This document shows, one piece after another, positions 1 through 7,793 of a stretch of 34,246 nt of DNA. Origin of the DNA: Anaerolinea sp. (lineage in GTDB: Bacteria > Chloroflexota > Anaerolineae > Anaerolineales > Villigracilaceae). How positions within the stretch are numbered: the first letter of the stretch is position 1; each line of letters starts with the position of its first letter. The notes under the pieces were generated by a model. It saw only the letters and a list, made by a program, of their open reading frames with translations. It searched no databases and was not told the origin of the DNA. The stretch is from positions 5,112 to 39,357 of the forward strand of contig DYPU01000018.1 of the NCBI GenBank assembly GCA_020719725.1, given 5' to 3'. The position numbers were made by a program, and so were the translations under genes.

Positions 1-533
1 TGCAGCCGCTTGACGGCGCCGCCGCCCGGGCCATGGTGCCGATCCTGCGCGCCGGGCATTTTTTTGGCCTGGAACGCCGCGCCCTGCAATATTTTTACTC
101 CAACAACTTCTTTGGCTATATTCCGCAACCCTGGCTCTCACTTGCCGCTCTCCTGTTACTTGCGCCATTTGTACTCCTGGCCTGCTCTGCTGCGCCAGGC
201 CTGGCACTTTGGCCCTGGAACTCGGCCTCAGCCATTCTGCCGCTGGCGGTTTTTGGTTACCTGGCCCCCCACATCCTTTTACTGGCCGAAGAGCGCTTCC
301 ATTACAGTCTCATCCCATTGCTGGCAATTTTGGCCGCTTTAAGCTGGCAGGGCGGTTCCAACGCCATAAGCCAGGCCTGGGCCGCCTCCCGCGCCGGGAA
401 ATTTACCATCAGCCTGGCAGCTCTGGCGGTTTTCCTGCTATGCCTGGCCTGGGGCCATGAACTGATCCGCGATTGGCCACAGCTTTCTCAATTACTGGCT
501 CCCGGTGGCAACAAAACCCGCTTTCCCTATTAA
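1..533 (+). CDS. C-terminal part of a polytopic membrane protein, glycosyltransferase-39/ArnT-like (5' truncated)
   Basis: The reading frame is open from base 3 of the window, so the gene starts upstream; about 176 residues are visible. It shows three or four hydrophobic segments, and a motif reading AEERFHYSLIPLLAILAA in the last third. A phrase of this kind (acidic-Arg-Phe-His then a helix rich in Pro, Leu and Ala) is typical of the last membrane helices of dolichyl-phosphate-mannose/ArnT-type glycosyltransferases, where it follows the periplasmic loop. The catalytic N-terminal region lies outside the window, so the assignment rests on this tail only. The gene is followed after 12 bp by the CPBP-family gene in the same direction, which suggests co-transcription. 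Another polytopic membrane family cannot be excluded. Confidence 0.6.
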   Translation, partial: QPLDGAAARAMVPILRAGHFFGLERRALQYFYSNNFFGYIPQPWLSLAALLLLAPFVLLACSAAPGLALWPWNSASAILPLAVFGYLAPHILLLAEERFHYSLIPLLAILAALSWQGGSNAISQAWAASRAGKFTISLAALAVFLLCLAWGHELIRDWPQLSQLLAPGGNKTRFPY

Positions 534-545
534 TCCACTTTCCCT

Positions 546-1157
546 ATGAAAATGCCTCGCTTCGACTGGAAAATTGTCACCATCACCATCGTCTCTACCC
601 TGCTCTTAATGGTGGATTCTTACCACCAATTAACTCCCCTCAAGGCCTACGACCGCATTCTGCTCTACCTGTTTATCCCGCTTTTGGTGATTTTGTTCAT
701 CTTCCGCGAATCGCCTGCCGAATACGGCTTCTGCCTCGGCGATTGGAAAGCCGGGCTAACCTTTAGCCTTGCCGCAATTGGATTGATGACACCCCTCCTA
801 TGGTTTTTCCTGCATGGAGATACCTCCATGCGCAATTATTATGCAGATGTGCTCACCGGCCCGCTGCCCCTGCCGATTTATACCCTGCTCGAACTCTTTG
901 GCTGGGAATTCATCTTTCGCGGCTGGATTTTGTTTGGCTATGAACGCAAATTTGGCCCCGAAGCGCTCTGGCTACAAGCTGTGCCCTTTGCCCTGGCGCA
1001 CATCAGCAAGCCCGAACTCGAAACACTCTCGACCATCTTCGGCGGTTTTGCCTTTGGCTGGCTGGCCTGGCGCACCCGCTCTTTTTTGTATCCATTTCTT
1101 ATTCACTGGTATATTTTCACTCTGGTTGTTTTACTCGCCGGAGGCTTTTTGGGCTAA
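546..1157 (+). CDS. CPBP-family intramembrane protein (Abi/CAAX-protease-like)
   Basis: This 203-residue integral membrane protein has about six hydrophobic segments. In the second half it has the hallmark CPBP arrangement: WEFIFRG, then FALAHISK about 40 residues later, then a helix ending FLIHW. In the family these are the glutamate, arginine and two histidines of the glutamic-type intramembrane protease site. The usual EExxxR first motif is here WExxxR, so the first of the two glutamates is missing while the second Glu, the Arg and the His are kept; activity is plausible but not certain. No clear ribosome site precedes the ATG. It lies 12 bp after the preceding membrane-protein gene. CPBP members process prenylated proteins or confer self-immunity to peptides; nothing nearby points to a specific substrate. 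Confidence 0.75.
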   Translation: MKMPRFDWKIVTITIVSTLLLMVDSYHQLTPLKAYDRILLYLFIPLLVILFIFRESPAEYGFCLGDWKAGLTFSLAAIGLMTPLLWFFLHGDTSMRNYYADVLTGPLPLPIYTLLELFGWEFIFRGWILFGYERKFGPEALWLQAVPFALAHISKPELETLSTIFGGFAFGWLAWRTRSFLYPFLIHWYIFTLVVLLAGGFLG

Positions 1158-1207
1158 TTTTAGCTTCTACCCGGCCAACTTGGTTTTTACTTTCCCTTTC
1201 ACTCACC

Positions 1208-1225
1208 CTCACCCTTTAGGGTGAG
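1208..1225 (+). other. Short hairpin before comEA
   Basis: A 7-bp perfect stem (CTCACCC / GGGTGAG) with loop TTTA lies between the CPBP gene and comEA, 29 bp before the comEA start. There is no T-run after it, so it is more likely an mRNA structure or a weak terminator than a strong one. Confidence 0.45.
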
Positions 1226-1254
1226 ATAGACACTCTGCCTGTGCAGGAGACTTT

Positions 1255-1848
1255 ATGAAACGAATCGTTGACGTTGTCGCGGGCCTATTGGTCGGATTAC
1301 TGGCCGCCGCAGCCCTGTTTCTTGCGACTCGCGCGCCAGATGGCCTGCCAGTGGAGCTTTTACCGACCGTCTCCCCGGAACCGATTGTGATCTATGTGCT
1401 GGGAGCGGTTCAACGCCCTGGCGTTTACTCGCTACCGCCCAACAGCCGGATTCTGAATGCGATTGAGGCGGCTGGCGGCTTTAGTGAACAAGCCATTGTG
1501 ACCGAAGTCAATGTGGCCGAACGGCTTAAAGATGGTCAACAGTTGATTATCCCTGGCAATGGAGAATTGCCCACTCCGCAGTTTGTCATTGGTAGCAATG
1601 GCCTGGTTGCCACATTAACACCCAGCCTCGGCGATCCGGTCAACATCAACACCGCCGATATTGCCTCACTGGACACATTGCCTGGCATTGGCCCAACCAC
1701 TGCCCAACGTATCATCGATTATCGCAATGAAAACGGCCCCTTTGCCATTGTGGACGATTTATTAAAAGTTCCAGGCATTGGCTCCACCACTCTCGAAACC
1801 CTGCGTCCATTGATAACAGTTGGCGCGGCTGGAGGCGAAATACCATGA
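1255..1848 (+). CDS. comEA: ComEA-like DNA-binding competence protein (SLBB + helix-hairpin-helix)
   Basis: The product (197 aa) has one N-terminal membrane anchor (about residues 8-25), a SLBB domain (about 45-100, containing VYVLGAVQRPGVYSLPPN and ending LIIPG), a low-complexity linker, and a C-terminal double helix-hairpin-helix domain (about 128-195) starting VNINTADIASLDTLPGIGP and ending with a second PGIGSTTLE hairpin. This is the exact order in ComEA, the surface receptor that binds double-stranded DNA during natural transformation. A good ribosome site (AGGAG) is 7 bp before the ATG. The following methyltransferase overlaps it by 4 bp (ATGA), so translation is probably coupled. No ComEC is in the window, so competence is not shown. 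Confidence 0.88.
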   Translation: MKRIVDVVAGLLVGLLAAAALFLATRAPDGLPVELLPTVSPEPIVIYVLGAVQRPGVYSLPPNSRILNAIEAAGGFSEQAIVTEVNVAERLKDGQQLIIPGNGELPTPQFVIGSNGLVATLTPSLGDPVNINTADIASLDTLPGIGPTTAQRIIDYRNENGPFAIVDDLLKVPGIGSTTLETLRPLITVGAAGGEIP

Positions 1849-2399
1849 ATCATCATTTTGACTTTATTGCCCCGTTTTACGACCGCGCCATTCCATTTTC
1901 GCGGCTGAAAAAGATGCTTGAAGTATTGGCCCTGCCCGCCGCTGGCCGTTTGCTCGATGCTGGTGGCGGCACAGGCCGAGTAGCAACGGTCCTGCGCCCT
2001 TATCTAAGCGAGGTGCTGGTGGCGGATGTCTCTGGTGGGATGCTGGCCCAGGCCCACGCCAAAGGCCTGCCAGCGCTCCATGCAGAAACCGAACGCCTGC
2101 CTTTTGCAGATAATTCTTTTGAGCGTGTTCTAATGGTGGATGCTTTGCACCATGTCATCCATCAAGCTGAGACCTTGCGTGAGCTTTTTCGTGTTTTGCA
2201 ACCGGGTGGACGATTGGTGGTTGAAGAGCCGGATGTGCGTACTTTCCCGGTTAAGTTGATTGCGCTGGCCGAAAAATTGGCCCTGATGCGCAGTCATTTT
2301 CTCACGCCGCCCCAAATTGCGGCGCTGTTGCCTGCCGAAGCCCGTATAAAAATTGAAACCCAGGACTACAATGCCTGGGTTATCGTTGAAAAATTGTAA
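1845..2399 (+). CDS. Class I SAM-dependent methyltransferase (UbiE/Methyltransf_11-like)
   Basis: The 184-residue protein has SAM-binding motif I LLDAGGGTGRVA (about residues 36-47), an acidic end of strand 2 (VADVSGGML), motif around LPFADNSFERVLMVDALHH, and the post-motif LREL-RVLQPGGRLVVEEPD. These are standard for the Methyltransf_11 class, which includes UbiE-type quinone methylases and many small-molecule methyltransferases. The substrate cannot be read from the sequence. It is short compared with UbiE (about 250 aa), lacking an elaborated C-terminal region. Its start codon overlaps the comEA stop by 4 bp, so it belongs to the same transcript. Confidence 0.85.
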   Translation: MNHHFDFIAPFYDRAIPFSRLKKMLEVLALPAAGRLLDAGGGTGRVATVLRPYLSEVLVADVSGGMLAQAHAKGLPALHAETERLPFADNSFERVLMVDALHHVIHQAETLRELFRVLQPGGRLVVEEPDVRTFPVKLIALAEKLALMRSHFLTPPQIAALLPAEARIKIETQDYNAWVIVEKL

Positions 2400-2495
2400 T
2401 CATTCGAGTTCATTTCAGTTGAAAACTCGTGTAACTCAGGGTTGGATAGGTTTCTACAGGGCTTTAGCCTGCGGAAAAGCAGGTGAGCAAGCGTA

Positions 2496-2530
2496 CCAGC
2501 TAAATGGTTACGAAAAACCAATTTAGCTGG
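2496..2530. terminator. Hairpin between convergent genes, probable bidirectional terminator
   Basis: A long stem (CCAGCTAAAT-TGGTT with one bulged base, loop around ACGAA) sits 5 bp beyond the stop codon of the acyl-CoA dehydrogenase gene (minus strand) and 97 bp beyond the methyltransferase stop (plus strand). There is no long T-run, so it may rely on stem stability or act as an mRNA 3'-end stabiliser. Confidence 0.6.
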
Positions 2531-2535
2531 AGTTC

Positions 2536-3687
2536 TTACCGATTCAGTAAAACCTGTCGCGCTATCACCAGCCGGTTGATTTCGCTGGTTCCTTCGCCAA
2601 TCGTCATCAGGCGCGCATCGCGGTAGATGCGTTCTACCGGCATTTGGCTGCTGTATCCCATGCCGCCGTGAATTTGAATAGCATTCCGCGCCACGCGCTC
2701 ACCGGTTTCACTGGCAAATAGTTTTGCCATGGCCGCTTCTTTGCTATAGGGGCGGCCTTGTTGTTTAAGCCAGGCTGCGCGATACACCAACAGCCGGGCC
2801 GATTCGATTTCGGTGGCGGCATCGGCCAGCATAAACTGAATGGCCTGATGTTCGGCCAGCGCTTTCCCAAAGGTCTGACGCTGCCGGGCGTAATCCAGAG
2901 CAGCTTCGTAGGCGGCTTGCGCCAACCCTACTGCCAGCGCTCCAATGCTGATGCGCCCACCGTCTAGCGTGGAGAGGGTTTGATGCAGTCCACGATGCGG
3001 TTCTCCGATCAGGTTTTCGAGCGGGACGCGCACTTCTTCGTAGCTGAGGGCATGGGTGGGCGAGCCTTTTAGCCCCATTTTCTTTTCTGCTGGGTGAATT
3101 GTCAGGCCGGGGGTGTTGGTTGGAACCAGAATCATACTCAGCGAGCGTGAACTGCCTGCCGGGTTGGTGCGTGCCAGGGTGATGATGTATTCGGCGATGC
3201 TGGCATTGGTACACCACATCTTGGAGCCGTTTAACACCCATTCATTGCCCACTTTTTCGGCTTTGGTGCGGACCCCGCCTTGTAAATCGGAGCCTGCGCC
3301 AGATTCGGTGAGGGCCAGTGCGCCCAATTTGCCGCGTCCACTGGCCAGCAGTGGCAGCCAGCGTTCTTTAAGTGTTTCGGAGCCAAATTCTATCAGCGGA
3401 GCTGTGCCCAGCCCGTTATGGGCGGCCAGCGCCAGGCCGGTGGAGCCGCAGCCCCAGCCCAGTTCTTCAATGGCAATAGCCGCGCTGATGGCATCCATTG
3501 CGGCACCGCCGTATTTTTCGGGGATGGATAGCCCCAGCAGGCCAAGCGGCCCCATTTTTCGGGTGGCTTGCCAGTTGAAGGTGGAGGTTTCGTCCACTTC
3601 TTGCGCTTTGGGTTTGACTTCCGCGGCTACAAAATTGTGGACAACTTTTTGCCACATGCGTTGTTCTTCGGTTAAGTCAAAGTTCAT
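2536..3687 (-). CDS. Acyl-CoA dehydrogenase
   Basis: FAD-dependent acyl-CoA dehydrogenase, 383 aa from the start MNFDLTEEQRMW, which is preceded by AAAGGAA; a 42-residue longer open frame upstream is not family-like and overlaps the Rieske gene. The N-terminal helical domain, the FAD/substrate segment ALTESGAGSDLQGG, the WCTNASIAEYIITLART strand and the C-terminal signature YRDARLMTIGEGTSEINR are all present. The Glu of IGEGTSEI is at the position of the catalytic base in the short/medium-chain and glutaryl/isobutyryl types. Chain specificity cannot be told. It is the last gene of a minus-strand set with DUF2007, cytochrome b and Rieske proteins, 28 bp after the Rieske stop; electrons from acyl-CoA oxidation could enter the same quinone pool, but this is inference. 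Confidence 0.92.
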   Translation of the reverse strand: MNFDLTEEQRMWQKVVHNFVAAEVKPKAQEVDETSTFNWQATRKMGPLGLLGLSIPEKYGGAAMDAISAAIAIEELGWGCGSTGLALAAHNGLGTAPLIEFGSETLKERWLPLLASGRGKLGALALTESGAGSDLQGGVRTKAEKVGNEWVLNGSKMWCTNASIAEYIITLARTNPAGSSRSLSMILVPTNTPGLTIHPAEKKMGLKGSPTHALSYEEVRVPLENLIGEPHRGLHQTLSTLDGGRISIGALAVGLAQAAYEAALDYARQRQTFGKALAEHQAIQFMLADAATEIESARLLVYRAAWLKQQGRPYSKEAAMAKLFASETGERVARNAIQIHGGMGYSSQMPVERIYRDARLMTIGEGTSEINRLVIARQVLLNR

Positions 3688-3715
3688 GGCGTTCCTTTTG
3701 GTTTTTGGTAGGAAT

Positions 3716-4135
3716 TTATGGGGTGGTTTGCGAGAGGAATAGCTGGCCGTCTTTGATTTTAATCTGGAGTGGTTGCAGGGCTTTGGCCGCCGGGCCTGCG
3801 AGCAGTTGTCCACTAGGGTCGAAGCGTGATCCGTGACAGGGGCATTCGAACCCGGTTGGGAGGTTTTCGACGGTGCAGCCCAAATGTGGACAGGTCAGGC
3901 TTAGGGCGATGAATCCCTCTGGGTCGTGAATGAGCAGGGCTGGAATTTCTGTCAGTACGGTGCGCGAGCCGGGCGGGTAAGAGTCGATTGGCCCAATTGG
4001 GTATTCAAGTGGCGGAGGCGGAGCTGGTTCGTAGCTGAGAAAACGGAATAAGCCGCTTAGGCCGATCAGGCCGCTTAAACCGAGCAGGCTGTTCGATGCT
4101 ATTTTTAAAAAATCGCGCCGGTTAAAATGAGTCAT
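3716..4135 (-). CDS. Rieske [2Fe-2S] protein of a cytochrome bc complex
   Basis: Small Rieske subunit (139 aa) starting MTHFNRRDFLK. It has a twin-arginine-like N-terminus (NRRDFLK) followed by a hydrophobic helix (about residues 15-34), a Pro-rich hinge (EPAPPPP) and a soluble cluster domain. Cluster ligands are Cys82 and His84 in CPHLGC and Cys98 and His101 in CPCHGS; Cys87 and Cys100 form the usual disulfide pair. The start codon overlaps the cytochrome b stop (ATGA, 4 bp), which fixes this start and implies translational coupling. A longer open frame upstream is a shadow of the cytochrome gene. It should form the quinol-oxidising high-potential chain with the fused cytochrome encoded upstream. 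Confidence 0.93.
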   Translation of the reverse strand: MTHFNRRDFLKIASNSLLGLSGLIGLSGLFRFLSYEPAPPPPLEYPIGPIDSYPPGSRTVLTEIPALLIHDPEGFIALSLTCPHLGCTVENLPTGFECPCHGSRFDPSGQLLAGPAAKALQPLQIKIKDGQLFLSQTTP

Positions 4136-5778
4136 TGTGTCAGTAGCTCCAGCAGGGTTAATGCCAGCCAGGCCAGGGCCAGCCAGGCGGTGATGATTTG
4201 GGCGCTGCGGCTGGTACGTGGGAACCAACGGCCTTTTTCGGCATCGGGGAGGCGCGGAAACAGGTAGGGGAAGGCGGCCAGGGTTGCCAGCATTGCCAGC
4301 GGCAGGCCAAGTCCCAGCCAGAAGGCGTCGCCGTAGCGTAGCAGTTGTTGTACCCATAGGAAGAACCAGGGTGCGCGGATTTCGGTGAGGACGGTGGCGC
4401 TGCTGCTGATGGGGGTGGCGATGGGCGCGGGGAGTGTGATGGCGGCCAGGATGAGGCCGGCCAGGCTGATGAGCATGGCGAGTGTTTCGCGGCGCACCAG
4501 TTCGAAGCGGTTGATGTACTCGCGGTTGGTGGGCGGGGCAGCGATGCCGCCATCGCGTCGGACGCGGAAGATGTGCCAGCCGATGAGTAGTGCGCCGATC
4601 AGGGTTAGCCCAAAGATGTGCCAGGCGTAAAAGCGGGTTAGGGTGGCTGCGCCCAGGGTTGGCCCGCCGATGGTGAAGCGGTAGAGTGTTTCTCCTACCA
4701 GAGGGATGCTGCGCAGCAGGTTGGTGCCGACGACCAGCGCCCAGTGAATCCCTTCATCCCAGCGTAGGATGTAGCCGGTGAAATTGAGAAAAAGGAGGAT
4801 GACCAGGAGTACCAGCCCTAATAAAAAGTTGAAGCGGCGCGGGTGGCTGAAGGCTCCGGTGAAGATGACGCGCAGTAAATGTATTATGCTGACGATCACC
4901 AGCGCTTGTGCGCCCCAAAAGTGTAGGCCGCGGATGAGTGCGCCAAATGGTACGCTGTAGGTGATGAGTTGGACGGATAGCCCGGCTTGTTCTGGGGTTG
5001 GCACGTAGAAGAAGAGTTCCAGGATTCCCGTCAGGCCGACGATGATGGTTAGAAAAACTGCCAGGCCGCCTGCGCCGAGGGTGTAGCGCCAACGGGATTG
5101 GTTGGCTGGGATGCGTGGTGGGTGCAGGTGATGGAAGAAGCTGGGCCGCGTGCCAGGTTTGGCGGTTTCGTTGGGTTTTTCGCGTTGGGCCAGGCTGAAG
5201 GCGGCCAGCGCCAGCAGGGCGGTGAGACTCCAGCCGCCAAATTCTGGGTTTGGGGTGGTTTGTTCGGGCTGGCGCAGGCTAATTTGATGGGCCTTTTTCG
5301 GGCTGTAGGGGACGAGTATGCCATTTTGATGCAATAAGTGGGCTGTTAGCGGGCTGGTCTGGCTGGCTGAAAGTCCGCCAGCGTCCCACCACGGCATTTT
5401 GACCTGAATATAGTTGCTCAATTGACGGGCATTGACAAAACGCTTGAGTGTTTTGGGGCCAATCAGGGCTGGGGCGTTTTCTGGAAAGGTGTAAGCCGGG
5501 CTGGTGTTTTGGTGGCATTCGGCGCAGTCTTCGTCTGGGCCAAATTGGGAGCGAAAGGCGGCTGTCAGGCCCTGGCCCGCTGCCCCATGACAGGCGGCGC
5601 AGAAGCTGTGGTAGAGTGCGCTTCCGGTCTCTTCTCCAGCCTGGGGCTGGGTGCGCGGCGGCGGCCAATCTCCACTAGCTGCCGCCGCGGTTTGGCTTGG
5701 AATTGAACCCAAAAGCACCATAAAAATAAAAATGGTGATGGATAAGAAGGCGCTGATGTATTTTTTTAGAATTTGCAT
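4132..5778 (-). CDS. Cytochrome c-cytochrome b fusion, core of a quinol:acceptor oxidoreductase (b6f/bc-like)
   Basis: 548 aa. Order: signal peptide or anchor (1-34), a c-type domain with two CxxCH motifs (Cys60-His64 and Cys85-His89) and a possible axial Met at KMPWW (Met128), a linker and membrane segment around 184-196, then a full cytochrome b core. The b-heme histidines are His286/His300 and His387/His402, spaced 14 and 15; the 14/15 pattern is that of b6-type rather than mitochondrial cytochrome b. The subunit-IV-like part has RAPWFFLWVQQLLR where PEWY is expected, close to the KAPWYF variant seen in some menaquinol systems. Joining a diheme c domain to the N-terminus of a full-length b is uncommon. 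It overlaps the Rieske gene by 4 bp. No clear ribosome site precedes the ATG. Confidence 0.9.
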   Translation of the reverse strand: MQILKKYISAFLSITIFIFMVLLGSIPSQTAAAASGDWPPPRTQPQAGEETGSALYHSFCAACHGAAGQGLTAAFRSQFGPDEDCAECHQNTSPAYTFPENAPALIGPKTLKRFVNARQLSNYIQVKMPWWDAGGLSASQTSPLTAHLLHQNGILVPYSPKKAHQISLRQPEQTTPNPEFGGWSLTALLALAAFSLAQREKPNETAKPGTRPSFFHHLHPPRIPANQSRWRYTLGAGGLAVFLTIIVGLTGILELFFYVPTPEQAGLSVQLITYSVPFGALIRGLHFWGAQALVIVSIIHLLRVIFTGAFSHPRRFNFLLGLVLLVILLFLNFTGYILRWDEGIHWALVVGTNLLRSIPLVGETLYRFTIGGPTLGAATLTRFYAWHIFGLTLIGALLIGWHIFRVRRDGGIAAPPTNREYINRFELVRRETLAMLISLAGLILAAITLPAPIATPISSSATVLTEIRAPWFFLWVQQLLRYGDAFWLGLGLPLAMLATLAAFPYLFPRLPDAEKGRWFPRTSRSAQIITAWLALAWLALTLLELLTQ

Positions 5779-5835
5779 TGCAATGGATTGGGTTGTGGCA
5801 GCCCAAGGGTTTTGGCTAACCTGCCCAGCCTCATG

Positions 5836-6105
5836 TTATTGGTCTGAATCGCTTTGTTGCTCATCAACTTGAGGTAGTGTCTGGTTTTGATAGTTTTGCA
5901 GCCAAGCCTGGGCCGCGCCCCAGTCGTTGGGCGCAACACAGACATCCACTTTGCCTATTGGCCCAAACGTGGCCGGGTAAAGCGTCCCCACGGTTCCCTG
6001 AAAAATCTCGGCGCGGATGCCTTGAGCTTCCAGTGCGGATTTTATCATCTCGGCTTCGAGCCGGTCGTATACTTCCAGTAGAGATTGCCAATCGTTTTTG
6101 GACAT
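5836..6105 (-). CDS. DUF2007-family small protein
   Basis: This 89-aa protein reads EVYDRLEAEMIKSALEAQGI-AEIFQ, then IGKVDVCVAPNDWGAAQAWL. That is the layout of DUF2007 (putative signal-transducing, PII-like ferredoxin-fold domain): a helix that samples duplicated paralog ends, then a strand containing a VxVP-like motif and a helix. The C-terminus is a charged tail. A ribosome site (GGAGGT) lies 6 bp upstream. The cytochrome c-b gene follows after 57 bp on the same strand, so it likely heads that operon. Its molecular role is unknown. Confidence 0.75.
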   Translation of the reverse strand: MSKNDWQSLLEVYDRLEAEMIKSALEAQGIRAEIFQGTVGTLYPATFGPIGKVDVCVAPNDWGAAQAWLQNYQNQTLPQVDEQQSDSDQ

Positions 6106-6108
6106 GTC

Positions 6109-6477
6109 TTACCTCCAGATCAGAGCGAACAAGAGAGTGAACAAGCTGTGTATTCCCAACGCGGCTATGATTAGCGCCAAGGAGCCTGTGCTAAAGGGAC
6201 CTGCCGCCAATTGTCCAATGCTGACGGGCTGGATAGCACAATCCAATCGCTGTAATCGTGCGGCAAGGCAATTTGGCGGCAAAAATGGTTTGCACGGTAC
6301 GCGTATTTTACTGCCAAAAATAGCTCTTTTCTTACATGGGTTTAACGATCTGGCCTTCAGGGAAATTTGCCAAATAAGACAGATTTTAGCAGGGTTGGAG
6401 TAAAATTCGTTTTGTAAGCGCTTTGCGACTGCAAAGAAGTGTGATTTTTTGCCCAAACGGAGCATTGTTGAAAACAT
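6109..6477 (-). CDS. Doubtful small ORF with a C-terminal membrane helix
   Basis: An open frame of up to 122 codons whose stop lies 3 bp before the DUF2007 start. Only the last 35-40 residues look protein-like: a hydrophobic stretch LALIIAALGIHSLFTLLFALIWR. The N-terminal part is irregular and rich in Cys, Pro and basic residues, and no ribosome site was found. A shorter protein from a non-ATG start might be real and coupled to the DUF2007 gene. Otherwise the 6106-6559 interval holds only the two divergent promoter regions. Confidence 0.2.
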   Translation of the reverse strand: MFSTMLRLGKKSHFFAVAKRLQNEFYSNPAKICLIWQISLKARSLNPCKKRAIFGSKIRVPCKPFLPPNCLAARLQRLDCAIQPVSIGQLAAGPFSTGSLALIIAALGIHSLFTLLFALIWR

Positions 6478-6497
6478 AGAAACTGCTCTTCCTGGCG

Positions 6498-6535
6498 TTG
6501 GCGTGCTATTTTGTTTTTACATAATAGTCACTATT
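6498..6535 (+). promoter_or_regulatory. Putative promoter with dyad for the XRE-cupin gene
   Basis: TTGGCG (6498-6503), an 18-bp spacer and TAATAG (6522-6527) resemble a housekeeping promoter. A 13-bp palindrome AATAGT-C-ACTATT (6523-6535) overlaps the -10 box, as expected for an autoregulated HTH gene. Seen by eye only. Confidence 0.4.
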
Positions 6536-6559
6536 TAATTTAGATCGGAGTGTATTCAA

Positions 6560-7165
6560 ATGGCGCTAACTAAAAAAGAAGCCCTTTCGGTGGATATCGG
6601 AAATCGTCTCCGGCAGTTGCGCGATGCGCGTGGAATTTCCATGCGCACCCTAGCAACCATGAGTGGGCTTTCAGCCAATGCTCTCAGTATGATCGAGCGC
6701 GGCAAGGCTTCGCCTTCAGTGAGTACGCTCTATCGAATTGCAGATGCTCTGGGAATTGTTGTTACTGATTTTTTTGCCCATGAGACAGCCCGTCAAAAAG
6801 TGGTTTTTCTTAAAGTGGATGAGCGCACTCGTCTACCGTTTATGCGTGGCCTGTGGGAAGGGCTGGGTGGCGAAAACTTTATGGGCCGGGTTATGCCATT
6901 TATGTTGACTCTGGAAAGCGGCGCTTCGAGTGGCCCCGGCACGGTGGTGCATAGCGGCCATGAGTTTGTTTTTTGTTTACGCGGGCAGTTGGAATATATT
7001 GTGGAGAACAAAGTTTATCTTCTCGAAACTGGCGATAGCTTGCTTTTTGTAGCCCAACTGACCCATCGTTGGCGCAATCCGGGGAATACGGTTACAAATG
7101 CGCTGGTTCTTCTCTCAGAATTTTCGGAAGGTGAGCAGGTTTTACCCTTGCATATTGAATCGTAG
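6560..7165 (+). CDS. XRE-family transcriptional regulator with C-terminal cupin domain
   Basis: 201 aa. The N-terminal HTH_3 domain (about residues 10-65: IGNRLRQLRDARGISMRTLA, then SANALSMIERGKASPSVSTL) is followed by a linker and a cupin-2 domain (about 115-190) with VHSGHEFVFCLRGQLEY and LETGDSLLF-LTHRWRN. This XRE-cupin layout is that of PuuR/SutR-type regulators, which often sense a small amine, sugar or amino-acid ligand in the cupin. The cupin His-Glu motifs are at least partly kept. The gene stands alone, divergent from the cytochrome operon and convergent with a lipoprotein gene (16 bp apart). A GGAG site is 10 bp before the ATG. PuuR is the putrescine regulator in enterics, but a link to the amine genes 7 kb away is only a guess. 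Confidence 0.88.
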   Translation: MALTKKEALSVDIGNRLRQLRDARGISMRTLATMSGLSANALSMIERGKASPSVSTLYRIADALGIVVTDFFAHETARQKVVFLKVDERTRLPFMRGLWEGLGGENFMGRVMPFMLTLESGASSGPGTVVHSGHEFVFCLRGQLEYIVENKVYLLETGDSLLFVAQLTHRWRNPGNTVTNALVLLSEFSEGEQVLPLHIES

Positions 7166-7181
7166 CAGGGTGTTTTCTGTT

Positions 7182-7793
7182 TTATTCACAGCGAAACCGC
7201 TCCAGCGCTTGTTGGAGTAAATTTTGAGCCATTCCGTCTTGGGGAGTGTAAACTTTCCAGGCAAAGTCGCGTCCACCACATTGCCAGGCGGCAATGGCTC
7301 CGTAGGGCAGCAAATCAGAAGCGGTTGGGCCAATGGGTTGGTAGTAGATGTTCAGGTTTTTATACAACATCACATCCAATGCGCCAGTTAACGCATCTTT
7401 TTCTTCCAGAATGAATCCCTGCACAAGGCTGTGGTCAAAAGAGGGGCCAGATGTCGTCCAGGTGACTTGTATAAACAGGCCGGGGTTAAAGGCAAACAGA
7501 ATACCATAGGCAAAGTTGCTGGGTGAAGCTGGGTTATTGAGAATAGTCGCATCGACCAAATACAAATCTGCCGGGTGGCCGATGCAGAAACCATATTCGC
7601 AAAATGTTCCATCGAGTGCAATTGGGGTTGGCGGAAAGAAGGCGGTCGGCTGCGGATAGGGCGTTTGGGTTGGGATATGCGACAAAGTTGCTGCCACTGC
7701 CGCTTGAATACGGGCTTGTTCTTGCGCTTCTTGTCCGCCACAGGCGGCCAGCAACCCGAAGAGTAATATCAGGGGTACGATCAATTTTTTCAT
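7182..7793 (-). CDS. Lipoprotein of unknown function
   Basis: 203 aa beginning MKKLIVPLILLFGLLAACGG, a typical type II signal peptide with lipobox LAAC (lipid-attached Cys18). A flexible segment rich in Gln, Thr and Pro (about 22-60) follows, then a compact beta-rich domain with Cys residues in FCEYGFCIGH and WQCGGRD. The closing part DGMAQNLLQQALERFRCE is a short helix. No known enzyme motif was recognised. The protein is predicted to sit on the outer face of the cytoplasmic membrane. It is convergent with the XRE-cupin gene. Confidence 0.7.
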   Translation of the reverse strand: MKKLIVPLILLFGLLAACGGQEAQEQARIQAAVAATLSHIPTQTPYPQPTAFFPPTPIALDGTFCEYGFCIGHPADLYLVDATILNNPASPSNFAYGILFAFNPGLFIQVTWTTSGPSFDHSLVQGFILEEKDALTGALDVMLYKNLNIYYQPIGPTASDLLPYGAIAAWQCGGRDFAWKVYTPQDGMAQNLLQQALERFRCE

